This document shows, piece after piece, positions 24,506 through 35,150 of a stretch of 64,000 nucleotides of DNA. The number at the start of each line of letters is the position of its first letter. The stretch's first letter is position 1. The position numbers were made by a program, and so were the translations under genes. The notes beneath the pieces were generated by a model that saw nothing but the letters and a program-made list of their open reading frames with translations, was not told the DNA's origin and made no database searches. This DNA comes from Eutreptiella sp. 'Long Island Sound 2002' (Eukaryota; Euglenozoa; Euglenophyceae; Eutreptiales; Eutreptiaceae): positions 19,687,017 through 19,751,016 of the forward strand of contig OZ038379.1 in the NCBI GenBank assembly GCA_964036045.1, written 5' to 3'.

Positions 24506-24562
24506 CGGGATCCTTATTTTAGGTCTTATCACATTATAAAGATAAAATGATCCAGGATTCAT

Positions 24563-25072
24563 TTGAGATGCAGTCCCCGTCTAGGTGGTGAACTGCTATG
24601 TGCCCCTAAACAGTTGAGGCACTACCACTCCCGTGATGACCTGGCGTGGGATGAGTGGTGTCTAAGTGATAAAGAGGTTGAGAGAATCGACCTGGAGAAT
24701 GCTGCCACACCTGAAGAGGCAGACGAACTCGAGGAAATGACTCCCAATGAGATGGCAATAGATGGTTACGCCCGCCATGAATATAAACAGGGTTGGAAAT
24801 TCCTCACCCTATGGGAAAGCTGCGAACCCTCTGAAGCGACATGGGAGCCCATGTGAGGCTTTATACAACCAGATAGGACTATCCATCCCATTTTTCGTTC
24901 CTATCTTGTTGAGAACAAGGAGAGTTAGCTCCTAACCCGCGCTGAGACCCTGTCCCGGCATAAGAACAGAGACCTCCTTGACCCTCTCTTTCTGGGTATC
25001 CCAACCACACCGAGAGAGGGTTCGAGCTTTATGAAGCGGTGGTACTACCTGGACATCCCCTCCTCCCGTTAG
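24563..25072 (+). pseudogene. Chromodomain-type integrase C-terminus of an LTR retrotransposon (Ty3/Gypsy-like)
   Basis: One plus-strand frame runs from 24563 to the TAG at 25070-25072, crossed by internal stops at 24854-24856 and 24926-24928. It contains an acidic stretch, then YKQGWKFLTLWE and ATWEPM, the chromodomain signature of chromovirus integrases (W.FL..W....TWEP). The same frame continues after the first stop with GFIQPDRTIHPIFRSYLVE, also typical of these termini. The rest of the polyprotein (protease, RT, RNase H) is not found upstream, where the 90-bp array lies. It is a 3'-truncated, stop-bearing relic. Confidence 0.7.
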
Positions 25073-26264
25073 GAGTCTCCTTCAGGCGACGCCTGCGGGC
25101 GTATTGGCTCCCTCCGGAGGTACGCTTCCCCCCCACCGAGGACAGTGACACTGGGCGGAATGCCATGGCGGCTTATTGTATTTCGAGCGTCTATTTCAAG
25201 CTGTGATCAACAAAATGACGGCATGCACCGCACTGCACAAATCCCATGGACAGGCATATTGAGATTTTAGTATACCTGTGAAAGACATACAAAGCGTAAA
25301 TGTTTTAAGTACATCAATCATAGATAACAGAGCACAAACAATATCGCTACACGCAATCGCACATGCGCGCGACCTACAGTAAATCCCGTAAAATACTTGT
25401 GTTCATTACACTCCCCTCACAAGCTTCGTGCTGGGGCACCAAGCTGATGCACAAACTGATGAACAACAGGATTTTACACAAAAAAAGTATGCCGAAAAAT
25501 AATATGACACTCAAAAAAATACCCACTGCCCTATGGACCCTACCCGGCTTGTGTTCATTACATTATCTGGATTGCAGCCATGGTCAGTGGGTCCTACTAC
25601 CCCCGCCTCCCACAGTGCCATCATCCTGCACTGTGTAGTACCAAGAACGCGCCGTTGCGTTGAACTAGGTACCCTTGGGCGCGGTTCAGTCTTGGTTTCC
25701 CACCTCCAAACGCCCACCTCACGGGCCGATCCCTTAAAGACGCTGGCCTACGTCAGTAGGGCCTACTCAGGGGCGGGTCCTGAGTGGAGTGGCACTAACC
25801 TGTGAGGCCCTTTACTCGCAACCCCCCTCTGTATGCCTAACCTCTCAAGGGCGCCGTGTACTCATAGTGCTTGGAACTAGGCCTAATCAGTGTGTACCAC
25901 AGTAGTTTCAGGATTCCGGTAGAGTGCAGTGTCGCATTGGTGTAGGATCAGTGCAGTTTCGTTTCGTCGAATTTTGCTGTGTTGGGAGCTTACAAAACGT
26001 GTTTTGGCCGCCTTTGGCAGCCGCCTAGGGCCCTGCACAGGGCTGGTGGGTGACAACCTTCTTTCAACCCTTGGACTCCTCCTAGTGCGCCCAGGGGTGT
26101 CACCGCCAGCTAGTGGCCGCATCGCTACACCATACTTTACCTTTACCTTGCAATAACCAAAAAACAGTGAGCATTGCGACAATCGAAGACAACCCAGGGA
26201 GCTCGGCTGTCCTCTTGGGGACAAACACCCCCGCCGGCGCAATACAAAAGCCCACGGGCTTAGC
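25073..26264. other. Sequence following the chromointegrase relic, possible LTR remnant
   Basis: No gene recognised. A 3' LTR would be expected here, but without a second copy in the window I cannot define its ends. The phrase gtgttcattacac/att occurs twice, near 25398 and 25551. Confidence 0.3.
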
Positions 26265-27430
26265 TATGTTCGGCCCGCCGCGGTGGTCGGGCGTGCTGTG
26301 CTGCTGCCTAGTCCACCGTGGTGGTTGGGCTTGGTGTGCTGGTGCGTGGCCCACCTCGGTGGTTAGGCGTGTTGTGCTGGCGCTGGGTCTGCCTTGGTGA
26401 TCGCGCCTCGTGTGTTATTGCTGCACTGCCGACGGTTTTGTCTCGCTTGCCGTCTTTGTGCCCTTTGCAGATAGTTTGTGTCCAGGCGATGGTTGTTGGT
26501 GCTTGCCCTCTGCCCCCTTCCTTTTTGTTCTTCGTGGCTGCAGTCGCCCTTGTGCTCGGTTTCTTTCGCTCCCGCTAAGTGTTTTCTTCGTGTGCTCTCT
26601 TGTTTGGTGTTGGCGGTCGTTGCCTTTTGCTCTCGGCATGCCTGGTCTGTGCTTTGCGTGGTTCGCTTCTTTGCCATGGTGGTCGGCCTTGTTGTCTTGG
26701 TGCCGGGCCCGCCGCAGTGGTCGGGCGTGTTGTGCTCATGCTTGGCCCACCGTGGTCGCCGGGCGTGCTGTGCTGGTGTTCGGCCCACCGCCGTGGTTGA
26801 GTGTGCTATTTTGGTGTGCGGCTTGCCACAGTGGTCAGGCGTGGTGCACTTGTGCTTGGCCTTACCGCCCTTTTTCCCTCGCTTCTTCTATTTGCTTTGC
26901 TGGCGTGGTGGTGTTTCCTCTTTCGGTCGGTGTCGCTGCGTGCCCTCCGTCCGACCCCCCCCACCCTGCCTTGTCGGTGCTTTGCGGGTGTCGAGGCACT
27001 ACTACTCTTCTTTATTCTCTCCGGCTCTTTGTCCTCTTTGCGCGCAGGCTTGTTTTCGGTTGGCGGCCATCGCCTCTTGTCCCCCCCCCTCCCCTCCGTG
27101 TTTGTGCTCTGCGGGTATTGCTACCCCGCTTTGGCGCTCTGTCGTGTTGTGCTCGTGCTTGGCCCGCCGCAGTGGTGGGGCGTGTTGTGTTGTTTTGTGG
27201 CCCGGTGCGATGGTCAAGTGTTCCGTTGGTGCTTGGCCCGCCGCGGTGGTCCTTCGTGCTATGATGGTGCTTGGCCCGCTGCGGTGGTTGCGCGTGCTAT
27301 GCTCCTGCTTGGCCCGCCTTAGTGGTCCGGTGTGCTGTGCTCTTGCTAGGCCTACGTTGGTGGTCATGCGTGGTGTGCTCGTGCTTGGCCCACCTTCGTG
27401 GTCGCGCGTCGTGTGCCTATGCTTAGTTGC
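26265..27430 (-). repeat. GC-rich tandem array, right member, inverted relative to 23405-23560
   Basis: Units read gtgctcgtgcttggcccgcc followed by gcggtggtcgggcgtgttg, the reverse complement of the left array. Dense blocks lie at 26270-26410, 26690-26870 and 27140-27430, separated by T/C-rich degenerate DNA that in turn resembles the reverse complement of 23560-23870. Open frames here encode repetitive Cys/Trp/Leu-rich peptides and are array artefacts. Confidence 0.85.
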
Positions 27431-28967
27431 GCTGCTCGTTTCATCTCGCTTTTCCTCGTTGCTCCGGTGTTTTTCTTTGGTGGTGGTTGTCGTTGCTTGC
27501 CCTCCCTCTCCTTTTGTGCTTCACAGGTGTTGACGCCTTTCGCTTGTCCTTTGTGTCTTCAGTGCGCGCCCACTTGTTGTTTGTTGGTTGGCGTCGCCGT
27601 GTGCCCCTGTATTTAGTTCCATCTGTACTAATTGTCTAGGCAGACTCGGATTTTTCTTTGGGTTATATGAGCATGGACTTGTCTAGTGTTCTCGCTGCCT
27701 TCACGTCGACTTGGGTCCCCTCGGTCACCGAAACAACCATCCACGTTGCATCCCCGCAAGGCTGCACACCGGGTCTAGCCGGACCTGAGCCCTTGGGCCC
27801 TTTCATTTACCCGGGACAACATTTACAAGAAATTGTCGTCTATCATTCAACTAGTCTACATTTTTGAAGTGGAAACACTTCAAACCAACTAGCAAAGAGA
27901 GTTATGTGTTACAAAACAACCTGTGATAGTTTTTATACTCGATCCAGCACCCGGAGTCTATGCAGTATGACCAAACTGCACAGGGGGCACTGTACAGGAT
28001 GGTTTTAAGGCGTATCCAGGGGGAGGGGTGGTGACAAAAGTTTTCACCTCTACTCACCCATGAGGGTTTTCGAACCTACTAATCGCTTAGAACACCCTAG
28101 AGCTCCTGGAACACATGGTAGCATGCAAAGCACAAGTCACCAACCGGCCTGGTTGAAAGAGAGTTTTTACAACCCCATTAACCCCAATAATCTTGAAATC
28201 AGTGCGAAACAATGATATGAATAATATTATGCGATCAAAAGATTAGGTTAAGAGTCAAGGAGGGGTGGAAAATCTCAAAACCACCCCATGGTTAGGGTAA
28301 AGGCACAAGTAGCCAAAACAAGTCAAACAAAATCAGTCAACAGCGACAACGATGCGTCGCCACCATCAAGAAAAACGATGCCGCACCATGCGTCGAGTCT
28401 AGCTCAGGAATGTCGTCAAGGGGCGGGGACAGTTCCTAAGGTTAGGAGAGTGGAAAGCAGTGAAATAGAGCCATTTTGGCCTAAAAAAACAACATGTTTT
28501 TTCGTCGCTCTCCCCTCCACTTGTCGACACTGCTACGTGTCGAACTGACGTCACGTTGCCCTACATGATGGGCATATGAGCTATTCCTAAAAGTGCCTCG
28601 GCGATTTTATGAGAAAATTGACAACTTACCCTCTAACCCGAGGATTGACCCTAACGGATCCGCGCCGGCTTGGTGCCGTACGATGCGCATATTCCTGAAA
28701 TTGATATTTCTATACCTAAAACTATGAAACCCCCAAAAAATTCAGAAATAAATTCTCAAATTTGCCTAGAAACACATGTGACGGCGAAAGTCAACATTCG
28801 TGCACAAGGGCCGAAAAGCAGTGTTTTTAGGGTTAGAAACATCCAAGTCTAGGCCACAAAAATCGGTGGACGTTAGCTGTGGCCCTGCCTTGGGTTATTG
28901 TGGCCTGTTGGCCGCGGGGAACCTGAATTCTTGACCCTAGCGTGAGAGGTAGGGACCCCCATACACA
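27431..28967. other. Intergenic DNA
   Basis: No gene recognised. Base composition shifts from the GC-rich array to near-balanced DNA after about 27620. Short open frames at 27658-27867 and 28288-28548 have no recognised similarity. Confidence 0.4.
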
Positions 28968-29402
28968 TCAGTTCGTGTGTGGGCTGCTTGCATATGTTTT
29001 TGCGAAAGTGTTCAAGCGCAACTTAACTGGTTGACTTAGACAATCAAAGAGCATGAGGGTGATTAAAGCATGTGTCCCCTTGTTATGCATCACAATGTGT
29101 GTTCCGCCAGTGACACGGTTGCCACAAAACCCGCAAGCGGTGGCCAATGAAGCCTCTTCATGCCTGTTCACACACCCTTTTCGTAGAAAGTGTTGACCCA
29201 CATGTGTACGCATGCGCATGCGTACACATGTGGCCTCGCAAATGTTGCATTGCGTTGGGCGGGAAATGTCTTTGGTCAATCTTTTGTCACCACACTGTGT
29301 AACAAACAAGTCTTCATAAAGCTCACAGGAGGCACAATTCGAAGTGCGGTTTGGGAACACTATTCCGAAAGCGCATCCAACTGACTTGTTGGTGCATACC
29401 AT
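28968..29402 (-). CDS. Mobile-element ORF with paired Cys/His clusters
   Basis: The 144-codon minus-strand frame has CASCELYEDLFVTQCG, then CNICEATCVRMRMRTHVGQHFL, then ACGFCGNRVTGGTHIVM: three potential zinc-binding clusters. The order C..C ... R.HVG.H.L ... CGFCG resembles zinc-binding regions of uncharacterised eukaryotic mobile-element proteins; this is my recollection of a pattern, not a named match. A perfect 36-bp palindrome encodes the Arg/Met stretch. The open frames just upstream on the same strand (29416-29763) suggest a broken longer protein. Confidence 0.4.
   Translation of the reverse strand: MVCTNKSVGCAFGIVFPNRTSNCASCELYEDLFVTQCGDKRLTKDISRPTQCNICEATCVRMRMRTHVGQHFLRKGCVNRHEEASLATACGFCGNRVTGGTHIVMHNKGTHALITLMLFDCLSQPVKLRLNTFAKTYASSPHTN
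29198..29233. repeat. Perfect 36-bp palindrome
   Basis: Both halves are exact reverse complements with no spacer, centred on cgcatgcgcatgcg and extending to ccacatgtg/cacatgtgg. It lies inside the zinc-cluster open frame. Confidence 0.97.
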
Positions 29403-29658
29403 TTGTTATGCTCGTTTACCTGCAAACGAAGGAACCGGACAGAGGTACCAAGAAATGACAATGCATGCGCATGAAGACCTGACCTGTACCAGGCTGTACA
29501 TACAAGCCTGCCCTTGCATAGCGGTCAAGGGGCATAGATTGCCCATGGACTGTGAGGTGCATTGCACCCTCAATCTCACATGTGGAGGTGTCCATGGCTG
29601 AGTGTCGAAATGAATCGGCGACAGCGCGAAGGTAACGAATGCCCAAAGTGAGCTTGTC

Positions 29659-30507
29659 TTGGTGAAAGAGCGAAAGCCGGCCAATTTCTCCATTGTGACA
29701 CGCTTGGTCGCCTACCACAGTCACTATGGAAACAACTCCCCCTCTGCAGCCGCTGCTTCGCAAGAGCTACAAGCAACTGCCCCAAGCCAGCCTGCAGTCT
29801 CTTCGCAACTTTCAAGCAATGAAGAAGCCCCTGTCCCACCTCCGGAGAATGACCCACATGCTGCATGTGGCGGAAAATGTGGCCACAAAGACGCCCGTTT
29901 TGGTCAATGCGGATGCACCTAGGAAATTTGTGGCTGTGGGTACCGTCTCAAGGGCCGGATTTTGGGTAGGGAAAGGTTGCAGCATTACATTTCCGATAAG
30001 CACGTGGTGGGTGCATGCTCCCTCCCCCGAACCATCGATTTTTGGAAGCATTGAACGGTTTGTTGTAAGAGGAGCCGCACCAGACATTCTATGTGATGCT
30101 CAGCTGGAAGTCCCCGATTTGGAGGATGGGATGTTTCTGTTCCCTCCACTTGATAGGCACCCCACTCTGTGGGCTGATTACATGCCTAATGGTCATACAC
30201 AACAGTTGCTGATACTTAACGGGCCATTTGTTTTGGATGCACAGGACGCGGCTGAAGGTACGGTCCATTCATGGAACTGCGTTGGGTGGACAAACATAAT
30301 GCCTACTACCGTCGCCCTGCAGCGGATGCTTTCCTGGGTGCCTACTCTCATCGCTCTGTGGCCACCCCATGTGTTGTGGTTTACATTTCGGCACACACAG
30401 GTTTGGGTTTGGGCACCATGTTGGCCTTTGAAAGATTTTGCAAAAAGAACCGCCCCTTGGAGCACTTGCCTAAGACAAACGCGGAAAAACGTCGCATCCC
30501 CGACTAG
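29659..30507 (+). pseudogene. Frame-broken mobile-element gene
   Basis: Protein-like sequence moves between frames. It starts at 29659 with a Pro/Ser-rich part and Cys clusters (ACGGKCGHKDARFGQCGC), shifts to CGYRLKGRILGRERLQHYIS and SDKHVVGACSLPRTIDFWKH near 29930-30050, then to ILCDAQLEVPDLEDG at about 30090 and LWADYMPNGHTQQLLILNGP at 30170-30230. It ends in HNAYYRRPAADAFLGAYSHR at about 30290 with a stop at 30505-30507. No family is recognised. The shifts suggest decay. It ends where the 48-bp hairpin satellite begins. Confidence 0.35.
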
Positions 30508-30512
30508 GAGGG

Positions 30513-31460
30513 CCACGCAACAAAGCGTGGAGTGAGAGTCCCTAACCACGACTCAAAAAGCCACGCAACAAAGCGTGGATTGCAAATACCTAACCCCATC
30601 TCAAAAAGCCACGCAACAAAGCGTGGATTGCGAATACCTAACCCCATCTCAAAAAGCCACGCAACAAAGCGTGGATTGCGAATCCGTAGCCCCCACTCAA
30701 AAGGCCATGCCACAAAGCGTGGATTGAGAGCCCCCAACCCCAACTCAAAAGGCCACGCAACAAAGCGTAGATCGCGAGTCCCTAACTCCAACTCAAAAAG
30801 CCACGTAACAAAGTGTGGGTTGAGAGTCCCTAGCCCCAACTCAAGAAGCCACGCAACAAAGCGTGGATTGCGAATACCTAGAGCCAACTCAAAAGGCCAC
30901 GCAACAAAGCGTGGATTATGGATTCGTAAACCCAACTTAAAAAGCCACGCAACAAAGCGTGGATTGAGAGTCCCCGACCCCAACTCAAAACGCCACGCGA
31001 CAAAGCGTGCATTGTGAATCCCTAACCCCAACTTAAAACGCCACGCAACAAAGCGTGGATTGAGAGTCCGTTACCCCAACTCAAAAAGCCACAACAAAGC
31101 GTGGATTGTGAATCCCAAAAACCCGACTCAAAAAGCCACGCAACAAAGCGTGGATTGCGAATCCCTAACCCCAATTCAAAAAGCCACGCAACAAAGCCTG
31201 GATTGTTAATCCCGAACCCCAACTCAAAACGCCACGCAACAAAGCGTGGATTGAGAGTCCCTAACCCCAACTCAAAAAGCCACGCAACAAAGTGTGGATT
31301 GAGAGTCCCTAACCCCAACTCAAAAGGCCACACAACAAAGCGTGGATTGCGAATCCCTAACCCCAACTCAAAAAAGCACGCAACAAAGCGTGGATTGAGA
31401 GTCCCTAACCCCAACTCAAAGGGCCACACAACAAAGCGTGGATTGCAAATCCCTAAACCC
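30513..31460 (+). repeat. 48-bp hairpin satellite, 20 copies
   Basis: The unit contains ccacgcaacaaagcgtgg, a 6-bp perfect stem with an AACAAA loop, followed by attgagagtccctaacccc and aactcaaaaag. The 48-bp period equals 16 codons, so frames on both strands stay open (SHATKRGLR on plus, NPRFVAW on minus). In diverged copies the stem is often still paired. A single copy of the core lies at 55381-55398 within a transposon region. Confidence 0.95.
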
Positions 31461-32070
31461 AAGTGTGGAAAAAAATATAGGCAAGAAAAAAAGGAAGAAC
31501 GCAGTCCGTTCGCGCCAAAAAGAATTTGGCGCTGCACTCGGGCCGGAGTTTTGCTCCGAATACAGGATCTTCACTTCGCAACAAACGACATTTGTATAGC
31601 GGCCCGTCTTGCGATCTCTGGCACTCAAAAGCATTAATGGTTTGATGCAAAGGAAGTATACACTAAAAAAAAGGGGGCGCTGTTGGCGCCATGCCCCCGA
31701 CCCACTATCTCTCAAAACCCGGGGGGGGGGTTGGGGGGTGTCACATACAATGACCGCCCCCCCCCCCCCTGTGGTTTTAAGGGTAGTTTTATCCCCCATT
31801 TGGGGGTGGTTTTATGCCCGGGACCAAAGAAAAGTCTCACCATGCCTAGTCAAAAGGCAAAGAATGGTCTCACTGTGCCTCTTCAAAAAGCCGAAACAAC
31901 CGAAAAATGCGGTAAATTACAGACCACAATCCCCCCCCCCCCCCAATCGCAACCGTGTCAGCATCTCCGAATCAGATGACGCCATTTTGATTCTTTGCTA
32001 CTTTATATAGCCTGGACGGAAAATGTTATGTGAGCATTTGTGGATCCCAACATAGTCGCTACCTAATCCA
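31461..32070. other. Intergenic DNA with homopolymers
   Basis: No gene. G and C tracts lie at 31722-31740 and 31758-31772, and a C tract at 31930-31943. An internal direct repeat (gcc.agtcaaaaggcaaagaatggtctcac) lies at 31800-31890. Confidence 0.4.
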
Positions 32071-32071
32071 T

Positions 32072-32425
32072 GCCTTCTCAAGGTCTCCAAAATGGACATG
32101 AATCAAAATGGCTACATCCCCCTTGCTGTCTTGGGTCTCCAAAGTGGATAAGAATCAAACTGGCAAGATAACCCTTGCCTTCTCAGGGTCTGCAAAGAGG
32201 GGGGGCATCAATGTGGCGACAACCCCAACCATCTTGGCATCTCCAAAATGGAGTGAAATTTAAATGGCCCAAAATGGAGTACAGTCAAAATGGCTACACA
32301 AGCTCTCCTGTCTCGTGGCCTCCAAAATGGAGAGGAATCAAAATGGCAACACAACGCCTGTCGTCTTGGGGTCCATAGAGCGAAGAGGAATCAAAATGGC
32401 TTCATAACTCCTGCCGTGTCGCAAT
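32072..32425 (+). repeat. Imperfect tandem repeat, about 52-bp unit
   Basis: Recurring ctccaaaatgga.a.gaatcaaaatggc followed by a C/T-rich part ending cttggg or tctcagg; about six diverged copies. Confidence 0.7.
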
Positions 32426-33406
32426 CGGAGGGTGCCCAAACGGCAAGGAACGGGATCCCTAGTAGGGAAGTTTTGGATAGTGCTGGGAAGAATATTGGTC
32501 AGGGTCCAAAATGGCCAAAATTGCACACAACACGCAATGTGTACCTGAACACCTGCTATGGCTAGGGCTAGATGCATACACTGCTGCAGAAACCTGCAGC
32601 CAAGTACAGAACAGAGGCTCTTACTTTTGCGTTGGAAGGGAAAATTGCAGAACAAGCGGGGTCCAATACAGCACTGTCACCTTGTACCCATCCAACACAC
32701 AACAGTGTTCGCTCCATGGCAAACAAGCACTGAAGACAGAAAGCACAACTGCCTGCTGGGACATGCACCCCATGACAATGAATGATCTCCACACAACATC
32801 TGGCTCTGTTCCCTGTCTGAGCAAAAAGTGTTATTCACAAAGGTGTGAAACTTTTGCGGAAAATTCCTGCGCAGAATCTGAACAGCATTGTGCCAAGCAC
32901 TGATGCACATCTCTCTGACACCATATTTTGCCAGACAGAATCCAGACTAGATGCCTTCTGAGAAATGCAAGCCCACATTTTGTTGACTAGCAGAAGAGTC
33001 TTGCAGAGCTTGCCAGCACAAAGGTAAAATGGCTGCTAAAGCGTCTGTGCATTTTGAATCTTGAAAGCGCGTGCGACAACATGTAATAAAGCAATAACCA
33101 GCGGCTGTCCACTGCATTGCACTAACCCAAAATTGATGGCAAAATTATAATTCGAACTTTTCAACAGCAACCACTCAATCCCACCACATTCTGCCTCTTG
33201 CTTCGCAGAGATCTAAGTGATAACTTGAAACACCTGCAGAGACTTAGGCAAGTATGACAGTTTTCCACCCTCTGTCTCAACTTGTTTCTCTGTTGTTTGA
33301 GGGGAGATAACAAGAAATTTGCCAATAAAGAAAAGACAACCAGACTGGTTTAATGGAAACACATCTCTTCCAAAAAATTACAATTGGTGACTGCAGGTGA
33401 GATGAA
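32426..33406. other. Intergenic DNA, AT-richer
   Basis: No supported gene. The plus-strand frame at 32511-32903 is Cys-rich but not recognised. Confidence 0.35.
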
Positions 33407-33560
33407 GTGCAGAGAGTTGCATCATGCCACAGCCACATAGGCCAAGTTCTTGCACTGCGTGCGCACTGCGCACGCAGAGGCTGGGATACTCACCCAAGAA
33501 TACCTGTCACCTGTCTAGTAGCACGGCGAAGCAGCAAAGCCCACATGAGAACAATGAAAA
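33407..33560 (-). pseudogene. Transposon exon-end fragment, copy 1
   Basis: The minus strand reads IVLMWALLLRRATRQVTGILG, immediately followed by a consensus-like donor (ggtgagtatcc) and the gcgcagtgcgcacgcagtgc motif. The copy at 61195-61340 has VVLMWGLLLRCATSQVTSILG, the same donor and the same motif, so a coding exon end plus intron start is duplicated. Confidence 0.55.
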
Positions 33561-34162
33561 TGCCTTCAAGGGCCTTCAAGGGCGCCAAACATCCACATGC
33601 AGAACTACGCATCTACACATGCATAGGTTCATCAATGTGTAATTGTACCTTGCCATTTGCGTTTTGGGAGCTGATCTTGGCGAGCATCCTCAAAGTTTTC
33701 AAACATGATTTCCTTCAATGCTTTCCATCTCTTGTCTTGCGTGGTGCACCTTGACAATTCAAGTATGCGACATCCTAAATGCTTAGGAAGCTAAAAAAAA
33801 ACCTGGTACGGAACCAAAAACTTGTGAAAAGGGGCCGAAACTAGGGTTCGAGTATTTGTCGACATCCAAAACTTCGCACTGCGTGCGCACTGCGTGCATG
33901 GCATTCCCATAGTGTCACCTGCGATCTGCGCCAACATGGTGTATTTATGACCACAAGATGTATCACAATAGATGCAGTACTTTGAAAACAAAAGCTTAAA
34001 TGCGGACGCCCCTGGCGCTGAGTACTGTGGCCGCCACAATCAACACACACCGGAGATAGCCACAGCAGAATTCCTCCTGTGGGACACCAACACTGGGGAT
34101 CCGCTTCTTGACCGCCTGCCCGCCCCCACCACGGGTGATGACTCCAACTTGCAACCCTTGGC
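33561..34162. other. Intergenic DNA with another GC-motif copy
   Basis: The block cgcactgcgtgcgcactgcg lies at 33871-33890. On the minus strand, the frame at 33791-34039 has a small Cys cluster (CIYCDTSCGHKYTM) that may belong to the adjacent ORF after splicing. No firm gene. Confidence 0.35.
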
Positions 34163-34876
34163 TCAAGCCACCAAAGGTTCATCAGCATCGACCAGGGGGG
34201 AGAGGTGGGACACAGGCTCGCGTACATAAACATCAACATCATCAACATTGTACCCCACGTCCAGGCCCAGGTCAAATTCCTGGTCAACATCGTAATCGTA
34301 CCCATAATTTCGCACCCGTGACATCCTCGCCTGCTCCGTCTCAAGGCTCAAGTCAAGCTCGTATTCCTCCGCAAAGCCGCCCCAGATGCGGTTTCGGAGA
34401 TTGCGGTACCGTCTACTGCCACCGATGGGTACTTGCCCAGGGCGGTAATGCAAGTATGGGTAGCTGTGATGCGGTGCCATGGCAAAGGACTCCAATCGGT
34501 CGGCCAGCAGATCACTGGCAGCCCAAAGGTCATCAAATTCACGTCCGATTTCTCGGTCCAAGATGTGGTTATAGTCGTAGTTGATCTCTCGATAGTCGCG
34601 GATAGGGCGTGCCGAAGGGACCCGGCTGGAACGAGGAGAACGCCCCAAACCAGCGTATATGCTTTCGTAAATCTCACCCGCCATGGCATCTACGCTATGA
34701 TCCCCCTCATAGTCATAGACCCTTCTCACCGGTGTTCTTGCTCTCCTCGCTGCGATCGCTCGCCTTGGAGAGCTATGGGTTCTACGCGGCGATCTCCGGT
34801 GCGAGTTCGCAGCTGCTTCCCATGCCATCGGCATTTCGAAACGGTTGGCTAAAACGCGAAAGGCGGGAAAGGCCAC
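34163..34876 (-). CDS. Hypothetical protein, Arg-rich N-terminus and acidic Tyr/Asp-rich C-terminus
   Basis: The frame is 237 codons from ATG to TGA without interruption. Residues 25-55 are Arg/Ser-rich (HRRSPRRTHSSPRR), like SR-type or nucleic-acid-binding segments. The middle has repeated acidic/aromatic runs and the C-terminal third is strongly acidic (YGYDYDVDQEFDLGLDVGY). I recognise no domain. It is divergently placed 114 bp from the U2-like RNA. It could be a host gene or a gag-like mobile-element protein; composition is biased but not tandem-repetitive. Confidence 0.4.
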   Translation of the reverse strand: MAFPAFRVLANRFEMPMAWEAAANSHRRSPRRTHSSPRRAIAARRARTPVRRVYDYEGDHSVDAMAGEIYESIYAGLGRSPRSSRVPSARPIRDYREINYDYNHILDREIGREFDDLWAASDLLADRLESFAMAPHHSYPYLHYRPGQVPIGGSRRYRNLRNRIWGGFAEEYELDLSLETEQARMSRVRNYGYDYDVDQEFDLGLDVGYNVDDVDVYVREPVSHLSPLVDADEPLVA

Positions 34877-34989
34877 AGCCGCACACCAGCAACACGCCTA
34901 CTGCATTTCATCCCGCTGACTGCAGCGTGGTAAAACATCATAGATCGAGCAAGCGCAATGCAGTTCCCACCCATCTCTGTTGCCACAGT

Positions 34990-35150
34990 ATGCCTTCTGA
35001 ACGTTTTGGCTAAGATAAAGTGGTATCTGTCCTTATCAGTGCCGGATGTCTTCGAAACAGAAATTCAACTAATTTTTCGCTGCGGCTCTGCGTTTAGATT
35101 CAGACAGGGCAACAAGGACTTACATTTCGGTGTAAACTTAGGCTTGCCCT
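34990..35150 (+). ncRNA. U2 spliceosomal snRNA-like gene or pseudogene
   Basis: The 5' portion matches the universal U2 5' domain: ttttggctaagat, then aaagtgg, then tatctgtccttatcagt, in the order and spacing of canonical U2 (UUUUGGCUAAGAUCAAGUGUAGUAUCUGUUCUUAUCAGU). A possible Sm site (aatttttcg, 35071-35079) follows at a reasonable distance. A stem (ttaca-tttcgg-tgtaa) lies at 35129-35145. Two oddities stand out: the branch-site-pairing GUAGUA is reduced to GUGGUA by loss of two bases, and the upper part of stem I is not paired. The 3' end is a guess. It may be a divergent functional gene or a U2 pseudogene. Confidence 0.6.

Noticed and set aside
25001-25090. Possible tRNA suggested by a gggttcgag phrase near 25018
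   Set aside because: It lies within the preserved reading frame of the chromointegrase relic and no cloverleaf forms.
26410-27533. Overlapping open frames of 284 and 351 codons rich in Cys, Trp and Leu
   Set aside because: They are translations of a GC-rich tandem array with equally open competing frames and no domain.
30513-31460. Resemblance to a CRISPR array (hairpin repeat of regular spacing)
   Set aside because: The part between hairpins is itself repeated, not unique spacers; the genome is eukaryotic; and there are no cas genes.
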